A stretch of DNA of 64,000 nucleotides from Pterois miles (GCA_947000775.1 CAMQGK010000638.1:28717001-28781000); one strand, 5' to 3'. Shown: positions 46,283 through 59,117, counted from the stretch's first letter. Notes: generated by a model not told the origin, from the letters alone. Translations and numbers: made by a program.

Positions 46283-46821
46283 TTAGTATATCTTGATACT
46301 AAAACTTTTATACTTAATTAACATTTTGAATGCAAGACTTTTACACTGTGGTATTAATTTTACTTGCAAAATGGGAAGAGCTTGGCAGTTCTGAGAAGAA
46401 TCTCCAGTCTTGTCAACAGTATGTGGTTGTAAATGTATATCTGGATCTGAGTTCCTGGCTGGTTCTGGTCCTCCACAGTCCTCTCCATCAGCTTCTGTCT
46501 CCACCTGTCGAGTTGAGCTGCTGGCTGGAGGCTCTATCTCTCTGTTCTCTTTGGTTTGAGTTTGATGTCTTGATGTATTTTTTACCAAATCAGCCAGAGC
46601 AAATCTTCCATTAGAAACACTGCAACTGAATCCTTTCTCTTCTGTGTTGTGTCAAACGTTCCTTTTGTGAAGGTCCTTTACCACACAATGGGCAACTAAA
46701 TGGCTTCTCTCCAGTGTGTCTGTCCCCACACTTAGAGCAGCTAAATGGTTTCTCACCAGCAATACATGTGGAATCGACGACAGAAACGTTTAAAACATGA
46801 CTGTGGTTCTTTGGTCTCCTT
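46283..46821 (-). pseudogene. Dead second and third cassettes of gene I
   Basis: After the stop of gene I, family sequence continues out of frame. A spacer shifted by a small deletion leads to EKPFSCSKCG, joined by deletion to DRHTGEKP. A broken finger CPLCGKGPSQKERLTQHRRE follows, and then a third spacer (PPASSSTRQVETEADGEDCG) without fingers. Decay began at a Trp-to-stop change (DDW to DD-stop). Confidence 0.8.
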
Positions 46822-47903
46822 TCAGTCATCACTATAATCATTGTCAGGTTCAGAACAATCTCCAATATTGTCATCAGTATCTGGTTGTAAATGTCTATGT
46901 AGATCTGAGTTCCTGGCTGGTTCTGATCGTCCACAGTCCTCTCCATCAGCTTCTGTTTCCATCTGCTCAGTTTGATTCTGATGAAGCGGCAAGGACCGAT
47001 GACCAACACATTTATGTCTTTTGACCTGATGACGCCATGCAAATCTTTTGTCACAAACACTGCAGCTGAATTGTTTCTGTCCTGTGTGGACTGCCATGTG
47101 GCGTGTCATAGCTCCTCTTTCTATAAATTTGTTGCCACAAACTGAACAACTAAAGGGTTTCTCTCCTGTGTGGATTCTCATATGATGAACAAAGGTTTCC
47201 TTGCGAGAGAATTGTTTGCTACACAGTGAGCAGCTGAAAGGTTTCTGTCTCGAGTGGATTGTCATGTGTTTCTGTAAACTATCGCTCCGTTTAAAAGATT
47301 TCTTACAAACTGAGCAGCTGAAAGGTTTCTCTCCTTTATGAGCTCTCACATGTCTCCTCAGACATGCCTTTATGCCAAATCTTTTCCCACACTCAGAGCA
47401 GCTAAATGGTTTCTCACCAGCATTACATCTGTAATCACTGACAGGAACTTCATCATTACTCAGATAGTTAAAACCTGACTGAGGTTCTCTGGTCTCCTTC
47501 CAGTCATCACTGTCATCAGTCTCAGATTCAGTAGAGTCTCCAGTCTTGTCATCAGCATCTGGGTCTGGATGTATATCTGGATCTGAGTTCCTTGCTGGTT
47601 CTGGTCCTCCATAGTCCTCTCCATCAGCTTCTGTTTCCATCTGTTCAGTTAGTCTTCGATGAAGCTGTGAGGACTGAGGTTTCTCTTCATCATCTTCACT
47701 CTTCACAGGGACAAGAGTGAATGTGGACTTGGTGATATCAGCCTCCTCCAGCCCTTGAAGCTGCTCTCCCTCCTGACTGGTCCAGCGCTCCTCCTGTTCC
47801 TCTTTAATGTGTGGGGGCTCTGGGTCCTCCTGGTCCAGACTGGAAATCCACTCCTGCTGCTCAGGGGGAACCTCTTCTTTAACCACCAACAGCTGCTGGA
47901 CGT
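46822..47903 (-). CDS. Gene I exon 2: 5-finger C2H2 protein
   Basis: The acceptor TGCAG precedes 47903; the join gives D-V-Q-Q-L-L-V-V-K-E-E. VKEE, IKEE and VKSE are present. Five fingers, helix residues (-1,2,3,6) I-A-C-R, R-D-S-K, R-E-T-H, E-G-A-R and a closing W-H-Q-R (FAWRHQVKRHKCVGH, where H-x4-H could still bind zinc). A second spacer follows and ends at NDYSDD, where paralogues have DDW; TGG has become TGA. Thus the protein keeps one whole cassette. With the exon at 52365-52386 the model is about 367 residues. Confidence 0.86.
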
Positions 47904-47954
47904 CTGCAGGAAACTCTGAAATACACAAACAGACATTGAGGACAGCTGTGATTT

Positions 47955-48012
47955 CATGCTAACTAGGGGTGTAACAGTGTGCATATTCATCTCTGTTTGA
48001 TAGAAGGATAGG
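47955..48012. repeat. Intron segment shared with gene C
   Basis: Counterpart of 18505-18565, just upstream of the acceptor. Confidence 0.65.
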
Positions 48013-49139
48013 TTGACACATGCATAGATACAAATAAATAGATGACATAACATCATAACTCATAGGATACCTGTGTATTGTTTAGAATCACCACCTATGG
48101 GCCGAAACTGCTAACTAACTAACTGCTTTAACAAGCAGATCAGGGAGGCTGGCATCACTCTCCACACATCAGTGGAGTAGATGAGAGATTTCTTTTTTAC
48201 ATATTGGTCAATTAGAAATACAAACAAATGGACCAGCTGAGCTCCAAGTCAAAGTTATTGCACATTGCTAGCTCAACAGCACTGATCTGCTGGCTAAATA
48301 GGTAGGTTATAACCAGCAACCACTGTTTTAATGTTAGCATGATGCATAACGTTGCAAATTTAGTTCAAAGGTAATGTTTAGTAACGTAAATATTATAACA
48401 GTTATTAATATGACACTAACATTCAACCGCTAAGCAGCTGACTTCATGCCAATCAAGTGTAAAGTAATCAAACACCTTAATAACAAGAAGTGCTCGTCCT
48501 AAATAACATTTCATAATATCTGAAGATGAAGCCAGTAAGCCAGGTATGTTACAGAGTGCACAAGAAGTTCAGCCCAGGCAAATCAACCCAACAGTTATGT
48601 TAACCACATCCCTGACAGCAACACTAACAAACCACAAAATCAGCCAACGGAAGTGGAGGCCGAGGGGTTGCACTTAACGTTACATGTTCACCACATCAGT
48701 CGTTAACATCACTTGTCAGCTTACCTCACGCCTTTACATGAGTTTCCTTTCAGTAAGGCAAATTAAAAACAATCCATGTCTTGATCAAGTAGGTTGTGGT
48801 AGTCCAGGGGAAGAAAGGAGATTTGTACTTCAGCAGCTCAAGTCATGCTCGCAATTTTGCAAAATTCACACGATTTCTGCACATTATCATCCCAGAGTTA
48901 ATGTTCATAACGTTACCTTGAGACAAAAATGAGACCAGTGACTACTGAAGGCATCTACCTTTCCATACAAAACTTCCTTTATCAGCTAAAAAACTTCACA
49001 GTTAACAAGGCTCTTTAACCTCTCAGCATCAAAACAAACCCCACACAGGCTGACTGGAAAAAATGGGGAAGTGACTCAATTTATGACATCAATAAATAGA
49101 AATAATGTAATATAAGACAGTAGGTGTGTTTCTCTCTTG
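48013..49139 (-). other. Intron I, no recognised feature
   Basis: No repeats or domains recognised. Confidence 0.4.
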
Positions 49140-49760
49140 AGCGTCTTATTGTAATGACATGCCTCTAGGGTGGGCAACTATTTATCCTGGGGGGCCACAT
49201 GAGAAACCCAGACTGTGGCCAGGGGCCAAACAAATACTGTCAGACGTAACCTCTATTTTATCACTGTAAAAAACATACTGTTATTCTTATTTTTCAGCAC
49301 TTATTCTACTGAAAATCACTCCAAACAGCAGATTATTACGAAAATGACATTATATACAGGAGTCTATGAACCGTACAGGCCTGACTGTTTTGAAGAGCAA
49401 TGTTTCCATTAACTAAACTTAACATTTAACTGAACATTAACCCTTCCATTTAACATTTAACTGAACATTAACCCTTACATTTAACTTAACATTGACCCTT
49501 CCATTTCCTTCTGTGGTTCATGCAGCTTTCTTACAAGTCCTCTCTGCTTTAGTATCTTAGCCAGCAGCCCCTCGGCTGTCCTCTTCTTCAGCTTTCTGTA
49601 TTTTTCTGTATGTTTTGTCTCAAAGTGACGGTTGTATCGTAAGTTGTATTCTTTGAAAACAGCCACATGTTTGTTGCAAACTAAGCACACAGCTTTACCA
49701 TAATTCTCAGAGAAAAAAATACTTATCAGCCCATGACTTATTACAGACATGCAGCCTCAG
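49140..49760 (-). mobile_element. hAT-type transposon fragment with BED-like finger
   Basis: A minus-strand frame at 49481-49750 reads AVCLVCNKHVAVFKEYNL, then RHFETKHTEKYRKL: a CxxC...HxxxxH finger as found at the N-end of hAT-derived proteins such as the GTF2IRD2/ZBED group. Downstream text near 49160 (GGGTGGGCAACTATTTATCC) resembles a hAT end. The catalytic domain is absent. Confidence 0.65.
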
Positions 49761-52099
49761 CAGGTGACACTGCTTCAAACATGACTTGCGTCAATTTACA
49801 TCAAGTGTGACAGGAAGTAGCACACTAACGATTCATGAGCATTTCAAAACAAAAGTTGTGGTTTGTCGGAGACCTCCCGGGTCGGGCAGAATCATCACGT
49901 ATAATGTCCTGGTCTGTTATAAAGTATTGGAACTTTGTATATTGTTTGTTCAGAGTACTTTTCAAAACATAGACTATCAGACAGTAACGGCTTAAAGTAT
50001 ATATAGGACTTTAGTCACTACAGTTGCAAAATATGATGTCACAATACTTGTGAATATCAGTATTTTCTTACACACCTAAAAATATTTATAATATAACACA
50101 ACATAATATTTGAGTTTGTATGTGCTTGTTATTATCAATTTAGACAATGTAATTTTGTATCATGATACCTCGATATATGATTTCAGACAGCAGCATATAT
50201 TCAGACTGCTGAAGAGGATGGATGAGCTGATGCCCTGGACAAGAATGAAGATCCCTCAGGTTGCATAGCTTGTCTCTCAGAGGAGTCAGAAATGACTGCT
50301 CGCTCTGCAACACTCCAGCCTCCAGCTCATCTTGTTAGGCTGCAAGATCATGTGGCCATCCTTCAATCTGAGCCTTCCAAGACAACCTAGAGCTGATCGC
50401 AGTGCACCGTCACTGGAAAATGCATCCAGCGAGGACCAGACAGCGCCAGAGAGAAGATCCTCCTACAGCGAGCGGCCGTCTCTGACCTGATGAGTTGAAT
50501 CAGCTGGACAGACACAGATCCCACCCTTTGAGAAGTGTGAAAATATATTTGATTCATTAAGAAACTGTGGCGGGTGTATATAGACTGTAGGTAATTAATA
50601 GGAAACACCAGATTGGCCTAGGAAAGAAAAAACATGCAAGCAGCAAAAAAGTTGTAGCATGATGTGTAAATTTGCGACACTGCACATCTTGCAATGTGAC
50701 TATTGTGTACGTGTACTTCACAGTACCGATGCTGAAATAATATTGGCAGACGAAGTAGAACCAATATAAAAGAATTCAAAATAAGCTTGTGAAACAAAAA
50801 GGCCTGAAAGTCTTTCAGAGAACTCCCAGTTCATCCCAGTAGTGAGGTTAATGCACCATGAAAGATGACACCCCTTGAACAGCCATGGTGACTGATACAT
50901 ACATCCCGCTTTAGGTCCTCATGATCCAGAGGATTACCGACCTGCCAGCAGCAGAATACCAACATGGACAGAAACGGGTCCTCGGTCCTTCCCGGAGTGT
51001 GTTTGCACTATTATTCTGCTATTGGATGACTTCAAAACTTGGTCAGTGATTCAATTCAAGTGCACGATCCTACTGTGTGTGTAAAGAAATACTATTAGTT
51101 GTACTATTGTTATGTCAGCATTCTAGAGACACAGAGTGTAAATCTGAATTTCCCCACTGTGGGAATAATAAAGGAATATCTTTTTTTCTTTCTTTCTTTC
51201 TAGTAAAGTGAATAATGATACATAAAAAAATAAATAAGTGGACAATTCGGCTTAATATCCTCTGAGCACTGACAAGCAAAAGATATTGGGTAAGATAACT
51301 TTATAATTAACTACTAAGTTAAAACAGTTTTCCAGTGTATGCTACCACAATGAAATAACATTAGCGTTATATTTCTCTGTATTGAAGTTGACGGTTTCAT
51401 CTCTCGGTGTCACTTGTTACTTTGCGCCTTAACTGTAGACTATGGTTGTATAATTATCACATTATCAGAAGGTTTTGTCCTGTTTATGTAGCATTTTTGT
51501 CATTGGCGATTAGCTATCTTTAGCCGTTAGCCTCTTAATGAGTGGCGAGGGAGGAGCAGACCTGTTTAATGGAGGGAAAAGATTTGGTGGCGGGAGGAGG
51601 CGTCACTTCAAACAAAGCTTGGATCTGTCAGGGAGACCAAGGTTTCTTGCGTCATTGTTGACGAGATAACGATGCCACAGCACTGTCACAGCAGTCATCT
51701 GACAGACTGGACTTTTCCTCGCGTGTCGTGGGGCGTTAACATGTCTCAAAACTACACAGCAAAGACGCCCGATTGTGGTTCATAATTTGCCACAATGCTG
51801 GTAATTTGTCGGCCATGTTCATGTAGTCTGATCCTGGAAGACGACATGAACCTAGAGCACAATCAGTGCGACTGTGACAAAATTAGCTGGATACTGGACA
51901 GTGTAGCTCAGGATTCCTCAAAGTAACCTTAAGTCTCTGTGGTGCAACCAAACCTGGACACAGCGTGAGCATCAAAATACAACCGGCTGCTGAACTCCAG
52001 TGATGACCTCTGACCTTTTCATATAACCCACAGTGGTGAGTGCGACAGATGTATAATGAACTGAAGCACACTGTGGTAAACAGAGAATCGAAAAGTCAA
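49761..52099 (-). other. Intron I, mostly unassigned
   Basis: A LINE tail with CCCCACTGTGGGAATAATAA lies near 51155-51175, with (CTTT)n behind it. Nothing else recognised. Confidence 0.45.
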
Positions 52100-52700
52100 G
52101 TAAAAGTACCTCTAATGAGTACTTGAGTACAGTAGTTGAGTAAATTTGTTTTCACCACTAATATGAATCGCCTCCAAAAAGCCTCACAAACACAATAATC
52201 TACAGTCAACACGCATTAAAATGTTAGCAGGAGCTACCTGTTAGCTGCTGTCCTGCTAACAGCTAGCGGGTTAGCTGTTAGCCTAGTGTGTGTGGTTTGG
52301 CTAACGTTAGCTTAGCATGGACAACACTGTCAGTAAAGATTCCAGCAGGATAAAGAAAACCAACCTGCTTCTCTCCGCAGCTCCATGTCGGCCTTTAAAC
52401 CACAGCTAGCAGCTTTCGTTGTCGATCGATCTCCTTTTCATACCCGGATATTGTCTCCAAATGTCCGATCAGATGTCCGCGAGCCGCAGGTAGCAGCAGC
52501 CGTTTGAATTAATGTTGAAGATCCTGAAATCTGGACATTTTCCACAGATCGAGTCAAAGAAGACTAAAGAAAACTGAACTGTCTTCCTGTCCGCATTTAT
52601 ACTCAGCCCACATGCTAACTGACTCCACCAGAAAGAACCGCCACAGCCTGGAAACGCAAATACTACTTCCGCTACACTCCCCTGGCCTTCACAATAAAAG
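52100..52700 (-). repeat. Promoter/exon-1 block, duplicate of 59725-60480
   Basis: Holds the eroded exon 1, flank and ETS-like ACTTCCGC (52665-52672). Nearly the same as the block at 60100-60480, but without the 19-bp tandem repeat. Shows a tandem duplication of the gene unit. Confidence 0.8.
52365..52386 (-). CDS. Candidate exon 1 of gene I (eroded)
   Basis: ATG at 52386 gives MELRREA plus one base, donor CAG|GTTGGTTTT, phase 1. Upstream to about 52505 the minus strand still shows the old domain in another frame (GHLIGHLETISGYEKEIDRQ, then RKLLAVV and a stop), matching gene G exon 1. So the domain is lost, while the donor, phase and a late Met survive. Use in a transcript is inferred. Confidence 0.4.
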
Positions 52701-52915
52701 AGCGGTTCAAAGTCTACTGTACCCCCTGGCCTTTAATAAGTAGTACTTAATTTCCCACAGACTGAACTAAATCTAAACATAATGGAATCAAAGAGAGAAT
52801 AGGACGAGAGAAAGAAGCAATGTTTTAAGAAATAAATATTTAGATATGTATACAAATGGGTACAAATGTGAAAGGGATAAAGGCATAGAATTATATACAT
52901 ATCCTCAATGAAGAA

Positions 52916-52948
52916 AAGATAAGATAAGATAAGATAAGATAAGATGAA
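52916..52948. repeat. (GATAA)n short array
   Basis: About six GATAA units, like the tail of a minus-strand L2-type LINE, close to the LINE at 53035. Confidence 0.8.
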
Positions 52949-53034
52949 TGTTAGTATAGAGGTGAAGTCCCTTCCTGTGACCACCATGGAGCCTTATTTC
53001 AGAAAAAAATATCAACGGTAGTCAACAGAGAGAC

Positions 53035-53975
53035 AAGTACAGAGAACTTTCCCAGGACTTGGTGGACTGGTGCCTGCAGAACCACCTCCAGATCAATGCG
53101 GGGAAAACTAAAGAGCTGGTGATGGATTTCCGCAGGCAAACTCATCCCCCTCCAACACCGGTGAACATCCAGGGATCAGACATTGAGATGGTGACATCTT
53201 ATAAATACCTGGGTGTTCACCTGAACAATAAACTGGAGTGGACAACAAATTCCTCTGCACTCCATAAGAAAGGCCAGAGCAGACTGTATCTGCTCAGGAG
53301 ACTGAGGTCTTTTGGAGTGCAGGGGACACTCCTGAAAACATTTTATGACGCCGTGGTGGCATCAGCCATATTTTATGGAGTGGTTTGCTGGGGCAGCAGC
53401 ATCACAGCTGCAGACAGGAAGAGGCTGGATAAGATTATCAAAAGGGCCAGCTCTGTCCTGGGATGCTCTCTAGACTCAGTGCAGGTGGTGGGAGAGAGGA
53501 GGACGATGGCTAAGCTGTCATCCATGATGGAGAAGGACTCCCACCCCATGAGAGACACCATCAGAGCTCTGGAGAGCTCCTTCAGTGACAGGCTGCTACA
53601 CCCTAAGTGTACAAAGGAGCGTTACAGAAGGTCCTTCCTGCCTGCAGCTGTTAGACTCCACAACCAGCACTGCTCCCAGTAGACCACAATCACAGTCATA
53701 TTCACAACAAACTCACCGGTCATAGGTGAAATAAGGACTCATATGTACAATTATATCATCTGCTCAAATTATAGGAACTGGACAATTATTTATTTATTGA
53801 TATGCTGGACATATTTTTGGCTTTACTTTCCATTATGTATATATTATTTTATTTTATCTGTATTAATACTGTTTTTTAAAATCTATGCTTCTTGTTTATT
53901 GCACTATCCACTTTGCTGCTGTAACGTGTGAATTTCTCCACTGTGGGACCAATAAAGGAATATCTTATCTTATCT
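53035..53975 (+). mobile_element. 5'-truncated LINE: end of reverse transcriptase
   Basis: An open frame to 53682 holds the last RT motifs (WCLQNHLQINAGKTKELVMD, then YKYLGVHL) and the C-terminal part ending SFLPAAVRLHNQ. The 3' end has GTGGGACCAATAAAGGAATA and (TCTTA)n. Typical L2/jockey-like fish LINE, truncated at its 5' end as is usual. The frame is open for 207 codons, so the insertion is young. Confidence 0.88.
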
Positions 53976-53984
53976 TAAAGATGT

Positions 53985-55290
53985 TTTTTTATTACATCTG
54001 AATTGCTCCATGAATCACACATATTATGTTTGTACATTTAAATGATAATTTTTAAAGTTCAGAAAGTCTGTTTGTTGTAAAACTGCTGAAGTATCAAACG
54101 TCAATACGTCATTAGAAAGACAAAACAGCCAAATTTTTACTCGTTTTCCTCACCTCAGTTTCTCTTTTCGTGCACTGATTGAACAGCCAATTAAAATTAT
54201 TTCTCTCACCAACGAGTTCCACTGCCGATTGAACGTGCAATCAGCCAAAAAACCTCCGACCCAGTAAGAAGTGAACTACTGTCGTAGGACTGAAAAACCA
54301 GGTTACCTCTCTAACCTAAAATCCTGCTTCATAGTGCACGGCCCAGTTCTTTATCTGCATCTCATACATCAGTAATGCAAAACAACATTGTGTAGATTTC
54401 ATTCTTTATCTTAAAATGTATAGATACATTATTTACAGTATGTACTAGCTGAGGGTATTACATTACTGTGTAGTACATTACTAGTTAAGAGCTATTTAAA
54501 TGGACAAGAAAAAGGTTCACTGTTCACTAAACAGAGACAACAACAATTATAATATTTAACAAAGAAAAACACAAACCTGCAGACAAAATAGAACCCATTA
54601 AATGCCTTCTAGTCTTTTTCTGCAGCTCTGCTCCTAAACATGCAAAATAACAGAATACACACAAGGAAATGAATGCCAAAATCTCTGCAGCTCTACGTAG
54701 GTCACATGACTCAGGGCAACCTGCCATGATATAAATGGTGCTTAAAAAGTTAAACCAAAACATCGACAAAACATGTGTAAACTGTCAAAATGACACAAAA
54801 CAGCTGGATAACATGATATTATAAGCAGTAAACAATATGAATTGAATGTTTCAACATAACGGTTCAATTTCCAAAGAACACTAGTAGAAAAAGTAAATTC
54901 TTTTTAAATGGATGCTTTAAGGCTCCTGACAACAATAACTTCAATTGTTAAAGGTTGTAAGGTTGGATGGTGCAAATAAATACTAACCTGGCATCAGTCA
55001 ACGATATAAAAATCACACACATTTCTATTTTAGAGCAGGACTGGTTCATCTCTCAGTTCAAAAAGCTGAAAAAACTAAATAAACTACAGCGTGCAGATGT
55101 CTGGTAGTCATGTAACATGGTAGTTCTTGCTCATCTTGGGTTGGCTGGGATGAATCCTCCATCAAATGACCTTGTGAGGCAGCTGGACTCGCAAGATCAC
55201 AAGAAGAGCAACTGTACCACAGTGGTACAGTTTTCAGTGGACACATTTCTACCTTTGTGCAGTGTATACCATCATATCGCCCAGCTAAGG
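53985..55290 (-). repeat. 3' flank block of gene J, duplicate of 61240-62800
   Basis: Same order of sequence as 61240-62800. The stretch 54527-54840 is almost unchanged between the copies, including an 80-codon minus-strand frame (MSMFWFNFLSTIYIMAGCPE...), while the rest differs at perhaps a quarter of bases. That frame has two hydrophobic runs; it may be 3' UTR and is not called as a gene. Confidence 0.75.
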
Positions 55291-55321
55291 CTGATGTAAT
55301 TAACTTATATAATCATATAAT

Positions 55322-55674
55322 AAAGGCAGCACAGTGGTGCAGTTGTTAGCACTGTCACTCACAGCAAGACATTGTGGGTTAGAATCCAGATTGGCATCCT
55401 TCTGTGTGGAGTTTACATGTTCTCCTGGCGTTAGCGTGGGTTATCTCCAGGTTCTCCAGTTTCCTCCCACAGTCCAAAGAGGTTAATTGATGACTAAACG
55501 TCCTGTAGGTGTGAATGTGAGTGTGAATGTTGTCTGTCTCTATGTGTCAGCCCTGTGATATTCTGGCGACCTATCCAGAGTGTACCCCGCCTTCATCCAA
55601 TGTCAGCTGGGATCGGCTCCAGTCCCCCCACCACCACCCTGAATAGGATAAGAGTTTATGGATGATGGATGGAT
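55322..55674 (+). mobile_element. SINE with GATG-type tail, copy 2
   Basis: tRNA-like head GGCAGCACAGTGGTGCAGTT with B-box-like GGGTTAGAATCC, body with 'ttcctcccacagtccaaaga' and 'tcagctgggatcggctccag', tail GATGGATGGAT. Confidence 0.8.
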
Positions 55675-55706
55675 CATATAATGACCATATAAATCCATAC
55701 TGTTGC

Positions 55707-57265
55707 TCATGTAAGATGTTGTTGTTGGTCACACACAATGAGCAGTTGAATGGTTTCTCCTCTGTGGATTCTCATATGTTTCTTAAGAGATGCACTCTCT
55801 GCAAAGCATTTCTTGCAGACTGAGCAGCTGAAAGGTTTCTCTCCTGTGTGGGTTCTCATGTGTCTCTGTACACTTCCACTCTGTGTAAAACATTTATTAC
55901 AAACTGAGCAGTTGAAAGGTTTCTCTCCTGTGTGAAATCTCATGTGTTTCTGTAAACTACAACGCTCTGCAAAAGATTTCTTACAGACTGAGCAGCTGAA
56001 AGGTTTCTCTCCTGTATGAGTTCTCATGTGTCTCTTCAGATGGCCCTTAAAGCCAAATCTTTTCCCACACTCAGAGCAGCTTAATGAACTCTTACAAGAA
56101 TTATATCTGTCATCATTGACAGGGACTTCATTAATATTCAAAGAGTCTGGTCGTCCAGAGTCCTCTCCATCAGCTTCTGTTTTCATCTGTTCAGTTAGAC
56201 TTTGATGAAGCTGTGAGGACTGAGGACCTACACAGTTATGTGTTTTAAGGCTGGTGTACCATGTTGCGTCACCAACACTGCAGCTCAATCGTTTCTTTCC
56301 TAAATGGATGTTCATGTGAGAAACTATGTAGTTCTTGCGAGAGAATCGTTTACTGCAAACTGTGCAACTAAATGGTTTCTCTCCTGTATGAGTTCTCATG
56401 TGCATCTTCAGATTTGCTTTGGTGCCAAATCTTTTACTACACTCAGAGCAGCTGAATGGTGTCTCTCTTGAGTGGATTCCCATGTGAGTCTGTAAATTTC
56501 CACTCTGTGTGAAAGACTTGTTGCAAACTGAGCAGCTGAAAGGTTTCTCTCCTGTATGGGTTCTCATGTGTCTCTGTAAACTTATTCTCTGCGTAAAATA
56601 TTTCATACAAACCGAACAGCTGAAAGGTTTCTCTCCTGTGTGGATTCTCATGTGTTTCTGTAAATATCCACTCTGTGTAAAAGTTTTCTTACAAACTGAG
56701 CAACTGAAAGGTTTCCCTCCTGTGTGACATTGTATGTGTCTCTTCAGATGATGCTTGAAGCCAAATCCTTTCCCACACACAAAGCAACTAAATTGCTTCT
56801 CACCAGCACTACATCTAGAATCACTGACAGTAAGAGGTTGAGGTTCTCTGGTCTCTTTCCAATCATCACTGTCATCAGTCTCAGCTTCAGTAGAGTCTCC
56901 AGTCTTGTCATCAGTATTTGGTTCTGGATGTCCATCTGGATCTGAGTTCCTGGCTGCTTTTAGTCCTCCACAGTCCTCTCCATCAGCTTCTGTTTCCATC
57001 TTTTCAGTTAATCTTCGATGAAGCTGTGAGGACTGAGGTTTCTCTTCATCATCATCTTCACTCTTCACAGGGACAGGACTGAATGTGAACTTGGTGATAT
57101 CAGCCTCCTCCAGCCCTTGAAGCTGCTCTCCTTCCTGACTGGTCCAGAAATCCTCCTGTTCCTCTTTAATGTGTGGGGGCTTTGGGTCCTCCTGGTCCAG
57201 ACTGGAGCTCCACTCCTGCTGCTCAGGGGGAACCTCTTCTTTAATCACCAACAATTGCTGGACGT
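55707..57265 (-). CDS. Gene J exon 2: 11-finger C2H2 protein
   Basis: The acceptor TGCAG precedes 57265; the join gives D-V-Q-Q-L-L-V-I-K-E-E. IKEE and VKSE (with an extra Asp) are present. Cassette one has seven fingers; the closing one is damaged (CSVGDATWYTSLKTHNCVG, a Cys lost). A shortened spacer (QMKTEADGEDSG to NDDRYNS) leads to four fingers opening CSECGKRFGFK. A frameshift in the last linker changes GEKPF to GETIQLLIV, so the final finger is lost. The same tail shift occurs in gene K. Model about 526 residues with the exon at 60171. Confidence 0.88.
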
Positions 57266-57639
57266 CTGCAGGAAACAGTGAAATAAATTGACAAAAACCA
57301 GGAGTTGAAGTTTGAAATGGCGATATTACATTTCTAGGATTTTTTTTGCATCATTGTCAAGAAGTAACTTCATTTATCATGATGTAGCATCAATAGTAGC
57401 AGTAGTAATAGTAGTAGTAGTAGTAGTATCAGTGCTGGTACTATCATTAGTAGTAGATCACTCTTTTGGATCCAGATCTGGGAGGGGTGCTTTGCTGGGA
57501 ACAGCCAAAAAAATCTACATGGAGCGCCACCCTGTGGGCCCACCACTTGCAGGGATAGGCATTGGGGTTGGGTGCATTGTGAGCCGGGTGGCTGGTAAAG
57601 GCAGGGACCTAGACATACCAACCGATGGCATCGCAGACT

Positions 57640-58420
57640 GGATTTAGGTACAAGGAGCATCACCTCTCTTGTGGGGAAGGAACCGGAGATGGTGCAGGGG
57701 GGTTAGAGCAGTACCAAAGCCCAGGGTGAGAGGCGCTGTGTGGGTGTGGGGATATCCACAAGCCCCCAGTTGAGCACTGCTGTGTTGGAGTTCTCCCCAC
57801 AGAACGAGAGGGTCGCCTCTCTGCGGTGTGAATCGCTGGCCCGCACACAACTGTGTACTTGAGTACAGTAGTTGAGTACATGTATGTTATTGTACTGTAT
57901 TTTCACCAATAATATGAATCGCCTCCAAAAAGCCTTAAAAACACAATAATAAACTCGTTGGCTAGCACACAGCTGGCCCGCTAGCACACAGCTGGCCCGC
58001 TAGCACACAGCTATCTCTGACTGTTGTTTGTGCTTACGCACCAAAGAGCAGCTCGGAGTATCCGAGCTTCTTGGATTCTCTGGGTGGTGTCCTTGAGAGG
58101 TCACCGACTGGGGACTCTATAGTTCTGCTGGGGGACTTCAACACTCACATGGGCCACAATGGAGAAACCTGGAGGGGGTGATTTGGAGGAACGGCCTGCC
58201 TGATCTGAACCTGAGTGGTGCTTTGCTGTTGGACTTCTGTCCTAGTTGTGGATTGGCAACCTAAGGACCCACTGGTGCTGTCAAGCTGAACATGGATTTC
58301 ACAGGGTCTAAGGACAGGACAGGGTAAAGGTGCAGCCGGTGGAAGGAGAGTGTCAAATAGGGCGGGGCTACCTTGTGATCGACAGGTTACCACCATGGCA
58401 TTGTCCAGTCTGTTTTGTCT
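57640..58420 (+). mobile_element. LINE endonuclease fragment, interrupted
   Basis: Readable pieces include YAPKSSSEYPSFLDSLGGVL and LLGDFNTHMGHNGETWRG, the apurinic-endonuclease core of a fish LINE. Stops and shifts break it. Bases 57848-58013 are a foreign insert made of the 'gtgtacttgagtac' and 'gctagcacacagctggccc' sequence known from 59730-59880. Confidence 0.75.
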
Positions 58421-58729
58421 TAGAACTTCAACCCTTTCACTGTGTGTTTTCACTTCATGAAATTTAATGTGACACTCAAAAATGTGTTATTCAGTGTTCA
58501 GTTATACTTCACACTCAATGTCATGGTGACTACTATGGGCAGAAATATGTGTCACTAGAAACTGAATTTGAATAATTAATATGTGAATTTAAATTGCTCC
58601 ACTTTTATCATTGCATTAAAAATGAATTTTAATAGCATAGTTTTAAATTGACATTATTAGTTTGTAAATGAATTCCAATAAACTTGAAACTGAATGTAAT
58701 ATTATGCAACTGTACTTCTTTGCCTCCAT

Positions 58730-59117
58730 CCATCCATCGTCAACCGCTTATCCCGTTAGGGGTCGCGGGGGGGCTGGAGCCGATCCCAGCTGGCATAGGG
58801 CGAAGGCAGGGTTCACCCTGGACAGGTCGCCAGTCCATCGCAGGGCACACAGAGACAGACAACATATAGACAGACAACCATTCACACTCACATTCACACC
58901 TACGGGCAATTTAGAGTAATCAATTAACCTAAACAGCATATCTTTGGACGGTGGGAGGAAGCTGGAGTACCCGGAGAAAACCCACGCTTACACGGGGAGA
59001 ACATGCAAACATGAGAACATGCAAACTCCACACAGAAGAGCCGCAAGCTGGAATCGAACCTGCGACCCTCTTGCTGTGAGGCGACAGCGCTAACCACTAC
59101 ACCACCGTGCAGCCCTC
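58730..59117 (-). mobile_element. SINE with GATG-type tail, copy 3
   Basis: The longest copy. On the minus strand: head with a GGTTCGATTCCAGC-like B box, 'cttcctcccaccgtccaaag', 'cagctgggatcggctccagc', and tail (GATG)n with 'ggataagcggttgacgatgg'. It lies in intron J. Confidence 0.8.

Noticed and set aside
54527..54769. 80-codon frame with two hydrophobic stretches, duplicated at 62026
   Set aside because: Its conservation is between two recent copies only and proves no coding function; kept as a finding on uneven divergence, not as a gene.
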